A DNA stretch of 64,000 nucleotides, from contig NZ_RHJI01000019.1 in NCBI RefSeq assembly GCF_004211955.1, positions 1 to 64,000 on the forward strand, in the 5' to 3' direction. Numbering within the stretch: position 1 is the stretch's first letter; the number at the start of each line of letters is the position of its first letter. Under the pieces are notes generated by a model, which saw nothing but the letters and a program-made list of their open reading frames with translations, did no database searches and was not told the origin of the DNA. The DNA is from Escherichia sp. E1V33. Lineage in GTDB: Bacteria; Pseudomonadota; Gammaproteobacteria; Enterobacterales; Enterobacteriaceae. Of this stretch, positions 18,960 through 28,570 are shown piece after piece. The position numbers were made by a program, and so were the translations under genes.

Positions 18960-20906
18960 TTACTTTTTGATTTCATACAGCGGTGTTTGCCCCGCCACAA
19001 CATGGCCCTGAGCTTTAATGATCAAGCCGCTGAAATCGTCGATATTGCTGCAAACCACCGGGCTAATCATCGAGCGGGCGTTAGCGTTCAGGTAATCCAG
19101 ATCCATTTCCAGAATCGGTTGCCCAGCGCTCACCTGCGCGCCCTCTTCCACCAGACGTTTAAAGCCTTTACCTTCCAGCGCTACGGTGTCGATACCCATG
19201 TGAACGACAATCTCCGCGCCTTTTTCGGTTTCCAGGCAGAACGCGTGGTTGGTGTTGAAGATTTTCACGATTGTTCCTGCGGCTGGTGATACGACGATTT
19301 TATCTGTCGGTTTGACAGCCACACCGTCACCCACCGCTTTGCTGGCGAATGCTTCGTCAGGAACCTGATCCAGTGCGACCACATCACCGGTAATCGGCGA
19401 TACCAGCTCCGCGATAGATACTGCGTTCGGTACGGCCTGCGGTTTCGCTGCCGGAGCTGCAGTTTCTGAAACAGCTTCAGCTGACGCAGCTGCTACCGGA
19501 CCACGGGCAACGACTTTCTTCATCGCATCGCCGATGGATTCTGCTTTTGCACCAACAATCACCTGAATAGTCTGTTTGTTCAGTTTCACCACACCAGAGG
19601 CACCCAGACGTTTACACATTGCATCGTTGACGCGAGCTGAGTCAGCCACAGTCAAGCGCAGACGAGTAATACAGGCGTCAATCGCTTTTAGATTGTCACT
19701 ACCACCAACTGCCGCAATGTAGTTGGTTGCCAGTTGAGTTAAACCTTCTTCGGTATTGCTGTTAGCTTCTTCAGTAACGATCTCGTCATCTTTATCTTCA
19801 CGACCCGGCGTTTTCAGGTTGAACATGCGGATAACCACACTGAACACCACAAAGTAGATAGCGAAGAAGACAACGCCCATCACCAGCAGCATCCAGACGT
19901 TCTGGCTGGCGGCCGGCAGGTTATACATCAACGCGTAGTCGATAGCCCCCGCAGAGAAGGAGAAGCCCGCGTGGATCCCCAGCAGCGTTGCCACAAACAG
20001 GCTGATACCGGTCAGCAGTGCGTGCAGGAGATACAGCAGCGGCGCAAGGAACATGAACAGGAATTCCAGCGGCTCGGTCACACCGGTCAGGAATGCGGTG
20101 ATAGCAACAGAAAGCAGCATACCGCCAACCATCGGACGGCGCTCTTTCGGTGCTGCGAAGTACATCGCCAGCGCCGCACCCGGCAGACCAAACATCATGA
20201 TCGGGAAGAAGCCGGACATGAACATCCCCGCAGTGCCGTCACCCGCATAGAAGCGGTTGATGTCACCGTGGAAAACCGTACCCGCCGCGTTGGTGAATTC
20301 ACCAATCTGGAACCAGGCGATGGTGTTCAGTACCTGATGCAGACCGGTTGGGATCAGCAGACGGTTGATGAAGCCGAAGATACCGGAACCCAGCGCGCCC
20401 GCAGAAACGATCCATTCGCCACCTGCATGAATAGCGTGCTGCACCGGTGGCCAGACGTAACCAAAAATGGCCGCCAGCACCAGACAGAAGAAACCAGTGG
20501 CAATCGGTACAAAACGTTTTCCGCCGAAGAAGCTGAGGAAGTCCGGCAGTTTAATATCCGACCAACGGTTATAGGCGGCACCACCGACCAGACCGGTAAT
20601 GATACCAGCCAGAACACCCATGTTAATTTCTGGGTTGATGGTCACCATCGCTTTAGTTAACACAAAGTAACCAACCGCACCTGCCAGCGCCGCTGCACCT
20701 GCACTGTCTTTGGACCAACTGGAGGCCACGCCGATCGCAAAGATCAGCGCCAGGTTGTCGAAAATCGCGCCGCCTGCCTGGGCAATAAACGCAACATTTA
20801 GTAAATCTGGCTGGCCGAATCGCAGCAACAGTGCCGCCACCGGCAGCACCGCGATAGGGAGCTGTAACGCCCTACCGAGTCGCTGGAAAAAACCTAAAAT
20901 ATTCAT
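18960..20906 (-). CDS. nagE: NagE, N-acetylglucosamine PTS permease (EIICBA)
   Basis: This 648-residue fused PTS protein imports and phosphorylates N-acetylglucosamine, giving GlcNAc-6-P. The IIC membrane domain spans about residues 1-370, IIB carries phospho-Cys412 in DACITRLRL, and IIA carries phospho-His569 in VVHMGIDT. An Ala/Pro-rich linker separates IIB and IIA. It is divergent from nagBACD; both are repressed by NagC and need CRP, and sites for these are visible in the gap. Its product feeds NagA and NagB encoded next door. Confidence 0.98.
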   Translation of the reverse strand: MNILGFFQRLGRALQLPIAVLPVAALLLRFGQPDLLNVAFIAQAGGAIFDNLALIFAIGVASSWSKDSAGAAALAGAVGYFVLTKAMVTINPEINMGVLAGIITGLVGGAAYNRWSDIKLPDFLSFFGGKRFVPIATGFFCLVLAAIFGYVWPPVQHAIHAGGEWIVSAGALGSGIFGFINRLLIPTGLHQVLNTIAWFQIGEFTNAAGTVFHGDINRFYAGDGTAGMFMSGFFPIMMFGLPGAALAMYFAAPKERRPMVGGMLLSVAITAFLTGVTEPLEFLFMFLAPLLYLLHALLTGISLFVATLLGIHAGFSFSAGAIDYALMYNLPAASQNVWMLLVMGVVFFAIYFVVFSVVIRMFNLKTPGREDKDDEIVTEEANSNTEEGLTQLATNYIAAVGGSDNLKAIDACITRLRLTVADSARVNDAMCKRLGASGVVKLNKQTIQVIVGAKAESIGDAMKKVVARGPVAAASAEAVSETAAPAAKPQAVPNAVSIAELVSPITGDVVALDQVPDEAFASKAVGDGVAVKPTDKIVVSPAAGTIVKIFNTNHAFCLETEKGAEIVVHMGIDTVALEGKGFKRLVEEGAQVSAGQPILEMDLDYLNANARSMISPVVCSNIDDFSGLIIKAQGHVVAGQTPLYEIKK

Positions 20907-21027
20907 CTTATTCCCCCTACGAGAACCCTATTTGGCTCATTTAGCGCCGTATTTTTATTTTGCTGCAAACTGTACTGCCGATGTTCTGTAATCATATTGT
21001 TAGATCATCTGCTACAGAGTGTGTGAA

Positions 21028-21053
21028 AATTTAATTCGTTCCGCAAATTAAAA
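21028..21053. promoter_or_regulatory. NagC operator, nagE side
   Basis: TTTAATTCGTTCCGCAAATT within an imperfect palindrome with A/T-rich ends fits the known NagC operator pattern at nagE. Confidence 0.75.
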
Positions 21054-21063
21054 GCGTGTCTTT

Positions 21064-21079
21064 TGTGAGTTTTGTCACC
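21064..21079. promoter_or_regulatory. CRP site between nagE and nagB
   Basis: TGTGAGTTTTGTCACC fits TGTGA-N6-TCACA with one mismatch. CRP activation of the nag divergon is established in E. coli. Confidence 0.8.
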
Positions 21080-21124
21080 AAATATCGTTATCATCACTCC
21101 CTTTTACTGGCTAAACCAGAAAAC

Positions 21125-21147
21125 TTATTTTATCATTCAAAAAATCA
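21125..21147. promoter_or_regulatory. NagC operator, nagB side
   Basis: TTATTTTATCATTCAAAAAA is followed by TCA and matches the nagB-side operator as I remember it. Confidence 0.75.
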
Positions 21148-21239
21148 GGTCGGATTGACGCCTGTCTGCGCAAATCCAGGTTACGCTTAAAGATGCCTAA
21201 TCCGCCAACGGCTTACTTTTTACTTACTTGAGGTGAATA

Positions 21240-22040
21240 ATGAGACTGATCCCCCTGACTACCGCTGAACAGGTCGGCAAATGGGCTGCTCGCCATATCG
21301 TCAATCGTATTAATGCGTTCAAACCGACAGCCGATCGCCCGTTTGTGCTTGGCCTGCCGACTGGCGGCACGCCGATGACCACCTATAAAGCGTTAGTCGA
21401 AATGCATAAAGCAGGCCAGGTCAGCTTTAAGCACGTTGTCACCTTCAACATGGACGAATATGTCGGTCTGCCGAAAGAGCATCCGGAAAGCTACTACAGT
21501 TTTATGCACCGTAACTTCTTCGATCACGTTGATATTCCAGCAGAAAACATCAACCTTCTCAACGGCAATGCCCCAGATATCGACGCCGAATGCCGCCAGT
21601 ATGAAGAAAAAATCCGCTCTTACGGTAAAATCCACCTGTTTATGGGCGGTGTAGGTAACGATGGCCACATTGCATTTAACGAACCAGCCTCTTCTCTTGC
21701 CTCTCGCACCCGTATTAAAACCCTGACACATGACACTCGCGTCGCAAACTCTCGTTTCTTTGATAACGATGTTAATCAGGTGCCAAAATATGCGCTGACC
21801 GTAGGTGTGGGTACACTGCTGGATGCCGAAGAAGTGATGATTCTGGTACTGGGCAGCCAGAAAGCTCTGGCACTGCAGGCTGCCGTTGAAGGTTGCGTTA
21901 ACCACATGTGGACCATCAGCTGTCTGCAGCTGCATCCGAAAGCCATCATGGTGTGCGATGAACCTTCCACCATGGAGCTGAAAGTTAAGACTTTAAGATA
22001 TTTCAATGAATTAGAAGCAGAAAATATCAAAGGTCTGTGA
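21240..22040 (+). CDS. nagB: Glucosamine-6-phosphate deaminase
   Basis: This 266-residue enzyme converts glucosamine-6-phosphate to fructose-6-phosphate and ammonia, the last step of amino-sugar breakdown. Visible motifs include the phosphate loop LGLPTGGTP (about 38-46), NMDEY with Asp72, and [11 protein letters not shown] containing Asp141, His143 and Glu148 of the active site. It is allosterically activated by GlcNAc-6-P in E. coli. It is the first gene of nagBACD, with a hairpin before nagA. Confidence 0.98.
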
Positions 22041-22051
22041 TTGTTATCCCT

Positions 22052-22080
22052 GCCCTGACGCCTTGCTCAGGGCATTATTA
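22052..22080 (+). terminator. nagB-nagA intergenic hairpin (partial terminator)
   Basis: GCCCTGA / TCAGGGC is a 7-bp stem followed by ATTATTATTTTT. It may lower expression of nagACD relative to nagB or protect the nagB mRNA end. Confidence 0.6.
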
Positions 22081-22087
22081 TTTTTGA

Positions 22088-23251
<1,164 letters not shown>

Positions 23252-23259
23252 GAGAAAGT

Positions 23260-24480
23260 ATGACACCAGGCGGACAAGCTCAGATAGGTAATGTTGATCT
23301 CGTAAAACAGCTTAACAGCGCGGCGGTTTATCGCCTGATTGACCAGCATGGGCCAATCTCGCGAATTCAGATTGCTGAGCAAAGCCAGCTTGCCCCCGCC
23401 AGCGTAACCAAAATTACGCGTCAGCTTATCGAACGCGGGCTGATCAAAGAAGTTGATCAGCAGGCCTCCACCGGGGGCCGCCGCGCTATCTCTATCGTCA
23501 CCGAAACCCGCGCTTTCCACGCTATCGGCGTACGTCTCGGTCGCCACGATGCCACCATCACTCTGTTCGATCTCAGCAGTAAAGTGCTGGCAGAAGAACA
23601 TTATCCGCTACCAGAGCGTACCCAACAGACGCTGGAACATGCCCTGCTGAATGCCATTGCTCAGTTTATTGATAACCACCAGCGCAAGCTGCGGGAGCTG
23701 ATCGCCATTTCAGTGATCCTGCCAGGGCTGGTCGACCCGGACAGCGGCAAGATTCACTACATGCCGCATATTCAGGTAGAAAACTGGGGGCTGGTAGAAG
23801 CACTGGAAGAACGTTTTAAAGTGACCTGTTTCGTCGGTCACGATATCCGTAGTCTGGCGCTGGCAGAGCACTACTTCGGTGCAAGTCAGGATTGTGAAGA
23901 CTCCATTCTGGTGCGTGTGCATCGCGGAACCGGGGCCGGGATTATCTCTAACGGGCGCATTTTTATTGGTCGCAACGGCAACGTCGGTGAAATTGGTCAT
24001 ATTCAGGTCGAACCGCTGGGTGAACGCTGCCACTGCGGCAACTTCGGCTGCCTGGAAACTATCGCAGCCAACGCGGCCATTGAACAGCGAGTGCTGAATC
24101 TGTTAAAGCAGGGCTATCAGAGCCGTGTACCGCTGGATGACTGTACTATCAAAACAATCTGCAAAGCCGCAAACAAAGGCGACAGCCTGGCGTCGGAAGT
24201 GATTGAGTATGTCGGTCGTCATCTGGGCAAAACCATCGCCATCGCTATCAACTTATTTAATCCGCAAAAAATTGTCATTGCCGGTGAGATAACCGAAGCC
24301 GATAAAGTGCTGCTCCCTGCTATTGAAAGCTGCATTAATACCCAGGCGCTGAAGGCGTTTCGCACTAATCTGCCAGTGGTACGTTCTGAGCTGGATCACC
24401 GCTCGGCAATCGGCGCTTTTGCGCTGGTAAAACGCGCCATGCTCAACGGTATTTTGCTCCAGCATTTGCTGGAAAATTAA
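23260..24480 (+). CDS. nagC: NagC, amino-sugar regulon repressor (ROK family)
   Basis: This 406-residue transcription factor has an N-terminal helix-turn-helix (about 20-65, ISRIQIAEQSQLAPASVTKI) and a C-terminal ROK sugar-kinase-like domain. The zinc motif is CHCGNFGCLE, preceded by GEIGHI. GlcNAc-6-P is its inducer. It represses nagE-nagBACD and chiP-type genes and activates glmUS in E. coli. It is in the nagBACD operon 8 bp after nagA, so it is autoregulated. Confidence 0.98.
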   Translation: MTPGGQAQIGNVDLVKQLNSAAVYRLIDQHGPISRIQIAEQSQLAPASVTKITRQLIERGLIKEVDQQASTGGRRAISIVTETRAFHAIGVRLGRHDATITLFDLSSKVLAEEHYPLPERTQQTLEHALLNAIAQFIDNHQRKLRELIAISVILPGLVDPDSGKIHYMPHIQVENWGLVEALEERFKVTCFVGHDIRSLALAEHYFGASQDCEDSILVRVHRGTGAGIISNGRIFIGRNGNVGEIGHIQVEPLGERCHCGNFGCLETIAANAAIEQRVLNLLKQGYQSRVPLDDCTIKTICKAANKGDSLASEVIEYVGRHLGKTIAIAINLFNPQKIVIAGEITEADKVLLPAIESCINTQALKAFRTNLPVVRSELDHRSAIGAFALVKRAMLNGILLQHLLEN

Positions 24481-24527
24481 TGTGCTTTTATAGTGGCGCT
24501 TATTGTTGTCAATATTCTGGGTAGTCC

Positions 24528-25280
24528 ATGACCATTAAAAATGTAATTTGCGATATCGACGGCGTGCTGATGCACGATAACGTCGCCGTACCGGGTGCAG
24601 CGGAGTTTTTGCACGGGATTATGGATAAAGGCCTGCCGCTGGTGTTGCTGACCAACTATCCTTCGCAGACCGGGCAAGATCTGGCAAACCGCTTTGCCAC
24701 TGCGGGTGTCGATGTGCCGGACAGCGTGTTTTATACCTCCGCGATGGCGACCGCCGATTTCCTGCGTCGTCAGGAAGGCAAAAAGGCGTATGTGGTAGGC
24801 GAAGGCGCGCTGATTCATGAGCTGTACAAAGCCGGTTTCACTATTACCGATGTGAACCCTGATTTTGTGATTGTTGGCGAAACGCGTTCCTACAACTGGG
24901 ACATGATGCATAAAGCGGCGTATTTCGTCGCAAACGGCGCACGCTTTATCGCCACCAACCCGGATACTCACGGACGCGGTTTTTATCCAGCCTGTGGCGC
25001 ACTGTGCGCAGGCATTGAGAAAATCTCCGGGCGCAAACCGTTCTATGTTGGTAAACCCAGCCCGTGGATCATCCGCGCGGCATTAAACAAAATGCAGGCG
25101 CACTCGGAAGAAACGGTGATTGTCGGCGATAACCTGCGCACCGATATTCTGGCAGGCTTCCAGGCGGGTCTGGAGACGATTCTGGTACTCTCTGGTGTTT
25201 CATCGCTTGACGATATCGACAGCATGCCATTCCGCCCCAGTTGGATTTACCCATCGGTCGCTGAAATCGACGTTATCTGA
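24528..25280 (+). CDS. nagD: NagD (UmpH), HAD-family nucleotide phosphatase
   Basis: This 250-residue HAD phosphatase has nucleophile Asp9 and acid/base Asp11 in CDIDGVLMHDN, a TNY motif II region, a lysine in YVGKPSPW and DNLRTD as motif IV. The E. coli enzyme dephosphorylates UMP and other nucleoside monophosphates and protects against pyrimidine overflow. It sits 47 bp after nagC as the last gene of nagBACD; why it belongs to the amino-sugar operon is unclear. A hairpin and BIME follow. Confidence 0.96.
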   Translation: MTIKNVICDIDGVLMHDNVAVPGAAEFLHGIMDKGLPLVLLTNYPSQTGQDLANRFATAGVDVPDSVFYTSAMATADFLRRQEGKKAYVVGEGALIHELYKAGFTITDVNPDFVIVGETRSYNWDMMHKAAYFVANGARFIATNPDTHGRGFYPACGALCAGIEKISGRKPFYVGKPSPWIIRAALNKMQAHSEETVIVGDNLRTDILAGFQAGLETILVLSGVSSLDDIDSMPFRPSWIYPSVAEIDVI

Positions 25281-25285
25281 ATATC

Positions 25286-25307
25286 AACCACGTCTGCGGA
25301 CGTGGTT
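25286..25307 (+). terminator. Hairpin after nagD
   Basis: AACCACGTC TGCG GACGTGGTT is a perfect 9-bp stem five bases after the nagD stop. The tail GGTTCTG is T-poor, so termination may be incomplete or Rho-assisted. Confidence 0.6.
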
Positions 25308-25329
25308 GGTTCTGATGACAAACGCCAAA

Positions 25330-25431
25330 TTGCCTGATGCGCTACGCTTATCAGGCCTACGCTGCCCCTGCAATATATTGAATTTTCATGCTTTTGCAGG
25401 CCGGATAAGGCGTTCACGCCGCATCCGGCAT
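25330..25431. repeat. BIME between nagD and asnB
   Basis: An inverted REP (about 25330-25360) and a REP (about 25397-25431) flank CAATATATTGAATT, the IHF-like core. The rest of the gap to asnB (25432-25676) is an AT-rich leader with no gene seen; it should hold the asnB promoter, which I could not define. Confidence 0.85.
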
Positions 25432-25676
25432 GAACAAATCGCACTTTGTCAGCAATTCGGCCCCCGTAAAATATAACCATTCAATAAAACCCGCTAAAAA
25501 TTATCGAATCATCAATAAACACGCCGCCATAACCCACGTTTTTTCATCAATCAGCAATCGCCATTACGTTTTTTATTTTTCCACTGCCAAATCGCTTGCG
25601 CACAGTGCTGCTTTGCGGCATTTTTTTAAACAAGCAAACACAACAAGCAGCAAACACCAGGTTAACGGAGAAGGTT

Positions 25677-27341
25677 ATGTGTTCAATTTTTGGCGTATTC
25701 GATATCAAAACAGACGCAGTTGAACTGCGTAAAAAAGCACTCGAGCTGTCACGCCTGATGCGTCATCGCGGCCCGGACTGGTCCGGTATTTATGCCAGCG
25801 ATAACGCCATTCTCGCCCACGAACGTCTGTCAATTGTTGACGTTAACGCGGGTGCACAACCTCTCTACAACCAACAAAAAACTCATGTGCTGGCGGTAAA
25901 CGGTGAAATCTACAACCACCAGGCACTGCGCGCCGAGTATGGCGATCGTTACCAGTTCCAGACAGGGTCTGACTGCGAAGTGATCCTCGCGCTGTATCAG
26001 GAAAAAGGGCCGGAGTTTCTCGACGATTTGCAGGGTATGTTCGCCTTTGCCCTGTATGACAGCGAAAAAGATGCATATCTGATTGGTCGCGACCATCTGG
26101 GGATCATCCCACTGTATATGGGCTATGACGAACATGGTCAGCTGTATGTGGCCTCAGAAATGAAAGCCCTGGTGCCGGTATGCCGCACGATTAAAGAGTT
26201 CCCGGCGGGGAGCTATATGTGGAGTCAGGACGGCGAAATCCGTTCTTATTATCATCGCGACTGGTTCGACTACGATGCGGTGAAAGATAACGTGACCGAC
26301 AAAAACGAACTGCGTCAGGCGCTGGAAGATTCCGTGAAAAGCCATCTGATGTCTGACGTGCCTTACGGTGTGCTGCTTTCTGGTGGTCTGGATTCCTCAA
26401 TCATTTCCGCTATCACCAAGAAATACGCTGCTCGTCGCGTGGAAGATCAGGAACGATCTGAAGCCTGGTGGCCGCAGTTGCACTCCTTTGCCGTAGGTCT
26501 GCCAGGTTCTCCTGACCTGAAAGCAGCCCAGGAAGTGGCAAACCATCTGGGCACGGTGCATCACGAAATTCACTTCACTGTACAGGAAGGTCTGGATGCC
26601 ATCCGCGACGTGATTTACCACATCGAAACGTATGATGTGACCACTATTCGCGCTTCAACACCGATGTATTTAATGTCGCGTAAGATCAAGGCGATGGGCA
26701 TTAAAATGGTGCTGTCCGGTGAAGGTTCTGACGAAGTGTTTGGTGGTTATCTTTACTTCCACAAAGCGCCGAACGCCAAAGAACTGCATGAAGAGACAGT
26801 GCGTAAACTGCTGGCCCTGCATATGTATGACTGCGCCCGTGCCAACAAAGCGATGTCAGCCTGGGGCGTGGAAGCGCGCGTTCCGTTCCTCGACAAAAAA
26901 TTCCTTGATGTGGCGATGCGCATTAACCCACAGGATAAAATGTGCGGTAACGGCAAAATGGAAAAACACATCCTGCGTGAATGTTTTGAGTCATACCTAC
27001 CTGCAAGCGTGGCCTGGCGGCAGAAAGAGCAGTTCTCCGATGGCGTCGGTTACAGTTGGATCGACACCCTGAAAGAAGTGGCAGCGCAGCAGGTTACCGA
27101 TCAACAGCTCGAAACTGCCCGCTTCCGCTTCCCGTACAACACGCCTACCTCAAAAGAAGCGTATCTGTACAGGGAAATCTTTGAAGAACTGTTCCCGCTT
27201 CCGAGCGCCGCTGAGTGCGTGCCGGGCGGTCCTTCCGTCGCTTGTTCTTCCGCTAAAGCGATCGAATGGGATGAAGCGTTCAAAAAAATGGACGATCCGT
27301 CTGGTCGCGCGGTTGGCGTTCACCAGTCGGCGTATAAGTAA
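25677..27341 (+). CDS. asnB: Asparagine synthetase B (glutamine-hydrolysing)
   Basis: This 554-residue enzyme makes asparagine from aspartate, ATP and glutamine. The initiator Met is followed by the Ntn nucleophile Cys2 (MCSIFG), which requires start at 25677; the frame is open further upstream but those starts would bury the cysteine. The glutaminase domain spans about residues 1-200. The synthetase domain has the PPi loop LLSGGLDSS and LSGEGSDEVFGGY. It is followed by a strong terminator and a tRNA operon. Confidence 0.98.
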   Translation: MCSIFGVFDIKTDAVELRKKALELSRLMRHRGPDWSGIYASDNAILAHERLSIVDVNAGAQPLYNQQKTHVLAVNGEIYNHQALRAEYGDRYQFQTGSDCEVILALYQEKGPEFLDDLQGMFAFALYDSEKDAYLIGRDHLGIIPLYMGYDEHGQLYVASEMKALVPVCRTIKEFPAGSYMWSQDGEIRSYYHRDWFDYDAVKDNVTDKNELRQALEDSVKSHLMSDVPYGVLLSGGLDSSIISAITKKYAARRVEDQERSEAWWPQLHSFAVGLPGSPDLKAAQEVANHLGTVHHEIHFTVQEGLDAIRDVIYHIETYDVTTIRASTPMYLMSRKIKAMGIKMVLSGEGSDEVFGGYLYFHKAPNAKELHEETVRKLLALHMYDCARANKAMSAWGVEARVPFLDKKFLDVAMRINPQDKMCGNGKMEKHILRECFESYLPASVAWRQKEQFSDGVGYSWIDTLKEVAAQQVTDQQLETARFRFPYNTPTSKEAYLYREIFEELFPLPSAAECVPGGPSVACSSAKAIEWDEAFKKMDDPSGRAVGVHQSAYK

Positions 27342-27350
27342 GAAATGCGA

Positions 27351-27382
27351 AACAGCCCCGGTTAAATCCGGGGCGTTTTTTG
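27351..27382 (+). terminator. asnB terminator
   Basis: GCCCCGG / CCGGGGC (27355-27374) is followed by GTTTTTTG, nine bases after the asnB stop. Confidence 0.85.
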
Positions 27383-27514
27383 TTATTGAGGAGTCTGTTG
27401 ATTCTGATACGCGGTAAGGAAATGTTCCGGATTTGCCACATCGCTGTTTGACAACTCATCACTGTAGTCCAGTATTTCATAGATTAATTTCCCGGCACTA
27501 TTGTTGAATTCCGA
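27383..27514 (-). pseudogene. Possible remnant of a small gene (C-terminal end only)
   Basis: The minus strand between asnB and the tRNA operon is open for about 44 codons ending in TAA at 27383, bounded upstream by an in-frame TGA. Its protein-like tail reads LIYEILDYSDELSNSDVANP then EHFLTAYQNQQTPQ. There is no ATG, GTG or good RBS, so it looks like a decayed gene end rather than a live gene. I do not recognise the family. A chance open frame is possible. Confidence 0.25.
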
Positions 27515-27652
27515 ATTTCATTCTCTATGACAAACGAACTGCTGCAGGTTGTAGAAAAAACACAAAGTAAACAATAATTGACGAATATAGCGCCACGCTG
27601 TTCGCAACCTAACCAAACAGTCACTTTCGAGCAATTTTCCTTGAAAAAGAGG

Positions 27653-27681
27653 TTGACGCTGCAAGGCTCTATACGCATAAT
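27653..27681 (+). promoter_or_regulatory. tRNA operon promoter
   Basis: TTGACG (27653-27658) and CATAAT (27676-27681) are spaced by 17 bp. The GC-rich discriminator GCGCCCCGC follows, as in stringently controlled stable-RNA promoters. The first tRNA starts 38 bp after the -10. Confidence 0.8.
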
Positions 27682-27719
27682 GCGCCCCGCAACGCCGATA
27701 AGGTATCGCGAAAAAAGAT

Positions 27720-27796
27720 GGCTACGTAGCTCAGTTGGTTAGAGCACATCACTCATAATGATGGGGTCACAGGTTCGAATCCCGTCGTAGCCACCA
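27720..27796 (+). tRNA. metT: tRNA-Met (CAU, elongator)
   Basis: This 77-nt tRNA with encoded CCA has anticodon CAT in the loop CTCATAA and T-loop GGTTCGAATCC. It is the first gene of a seven-tRNA operon and identical to metU at 28112. G at position 1 pairs with the 3' C, so it is the elongator rather than initiator type. Confidence 0.95.
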
Positions 27797-27804
27797 TCTT
27801 TTTT

Positions 27805-27889
27805 GCGGGAGTGGCGAAATTGGTAGACGCACCAGATTTAGGTTCTGGCGCCGCAAGGTGTGCGAGTTCAAGTCTCGCCTCCCGCACCA
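27805..27889 (+). tRNA. leuW: tRNA-Leu (UAG)
   Basis: This 85-nt class II tRNA has a long variable arm, anticodon TAG in ATTTAGGT and encoded CCA. It reads CUN leucine codons. It begins 8 bp after metT. Confidence 0.95.
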
Positions 27890-27912
27890 TTCACCAGAAA
27901 GCGTTGTACGGA

Positions 27913-27987
27913 TGGGGTATCGCCAAGCGGTAAGGCACCGGTTTTTGATACCGGCATTCCCTGGTTCGAATCCAGGTACCCCAGCCA
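27913..27987 (+). tRNA. glnU: tRNA-Gln (UUG)
   Basis: This 75-nt tRNA has anticodon TTG in the loop TTTTTGATA and encoded CCA. It is identical to glnW and charged by GlnRS encoded at 17092-18756. Confidence 0.95.
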
Positions 27988-28021
27988 TCTTCTTCGAGTA
28001 AGCGGTTCACCGCCCGGTTAA

Positions 28022-28096
28022 TGGGGTATCGCCAAGCGGTAAGGCACCGGTTTTTGATACCGGCATTCCCTGGTTCGAATCCAGGTACCCCAGCCA
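28022..28096 (+). tRNA. glnW: tRNA-Gln (UUG), second copy
   Basis: A 75-nt copy identical to glnU, 34 bp downstream; anticodon TTG, encoded CCA. Confidence 0.95.
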
Positions 28097-28111
28097 TCGA
28101 AGAAATAATCT

Positions 28112-28188
28112 GGCTACGTAGCTCAGTTGGTTAGAGCACATCACTCATAATGATGGGGTCACAGGTTCGAATCCCGTCGTAGCCACCA
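28112..28188 (+). tRNA. metU: tRNA-Met (CAU, elongator), second copy
   Basis: 77 nt, base-for-base identical to metT at 27720, 15 bp after glnW. Confidence 0.95.
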
Positions 28189-28236
28189 AATTCTGAATCT
28201 GTCGAATAGATTCGGCAAATTCAAAAACAAATTTGT

Positions 28237-28311
28237 TGGGGTATCGCCAAGCGGTAAGGCACCGGATTCTGATTCCGGCATTCCGAGGTTCGAATCCTCG
28301 TACCCCAGCCA
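28237..28311 (+). tRNA. glnV: tRNA-Gln (CUG)
   Basis: This 75-nt tRNA has anticodon CTG in ATTCTGATT and encoded CCA. It differs from glnU/glnW mainly in the anticodon and T arms. Amber-suppressor supE alleles are mutations of this gene in E. coli; here the anticodon is wild type. Confidence 0.95.
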
Positions 28312-28348
28312 ATCTATTCAAGACGCTTACTTTGTAAGTGCGCCCTGT

Positions 28349-28423
28349 TGGGGTATCGCCAAGCGGTAAGGCACCGGATTCTGATTCCGGCATTCCGAGG
28401 TTCGAATCCTCGTACCCCAGCCA
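28349..28423 (+). tRNA. glnX: tRNA-Gln (CUG), second copy
   Basis: 75 nt, identical to glnV, last gene of the tRNA operon, directly followed by the terminator. Confidence 0.95.
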
Positions 28424-28429
28424 CATTAA

Positions 28430-28456
28430 AAAAGCTCGCTTCGGCGAGCTTTTTGC
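28430..28456 (+). terminator. tRNA operon terminator
   Basis: AAGCTCGC TTCG GCGAGCTT has a UUCG tetraloop and is followed by TTTGCTTTT. Confidence 0.9.
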
Positions 28457-28505
28457 TTTTCTGTGACCCGTCCTGAATAGCGTTGACACGTCTTATCCTT
28501 CAATG

Positions 28506-28537
28506 TCGGATGCGACGCTGCCGCGTCTTATCCGACC
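28506..28537. repeat. REP element after the tRNA operon
   Basis: TCGGATGCGACG and CGTCTTATCCGACC form the REP head and tail in the gap before ubiF. A second partial REP tail (GCATCCGGCAA) follows at about 28550. Confidence 0.75.
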
Positions 28538-28570
28538 TACGGTTGGCACGCATCCGGCAATGTTGTAAGG

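Larger units (their letters stand above)
20907..21239. promoter_or_regulatory. nagE-nagB divergent control region
   Basis: This 333-bp gap separates two divergent operons. It holds a NagC operator near nagE (about 21028-21053), a CRP site (21064-21079) and a NagC operator near nagB (about 21125-21147). In E. coli NagC binds both operators and loops the DNA. The two operators are centred about 96 bp apart here, close to nine helical turns. Confidence 0.8.

Noticed and set aside
19971-20660. 229-codon frame opposite nagE
   Set aside because: Antisense shadow with unnatural composition; nagE is intact on the other strand.
27767-28489. Minus-strand open frames (GVPGFEPGNAGIKN type) across the tRNA operon
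   Set aside because: These are the well-known spurious translations of the reverse complement of tRNA genes, not proteins.
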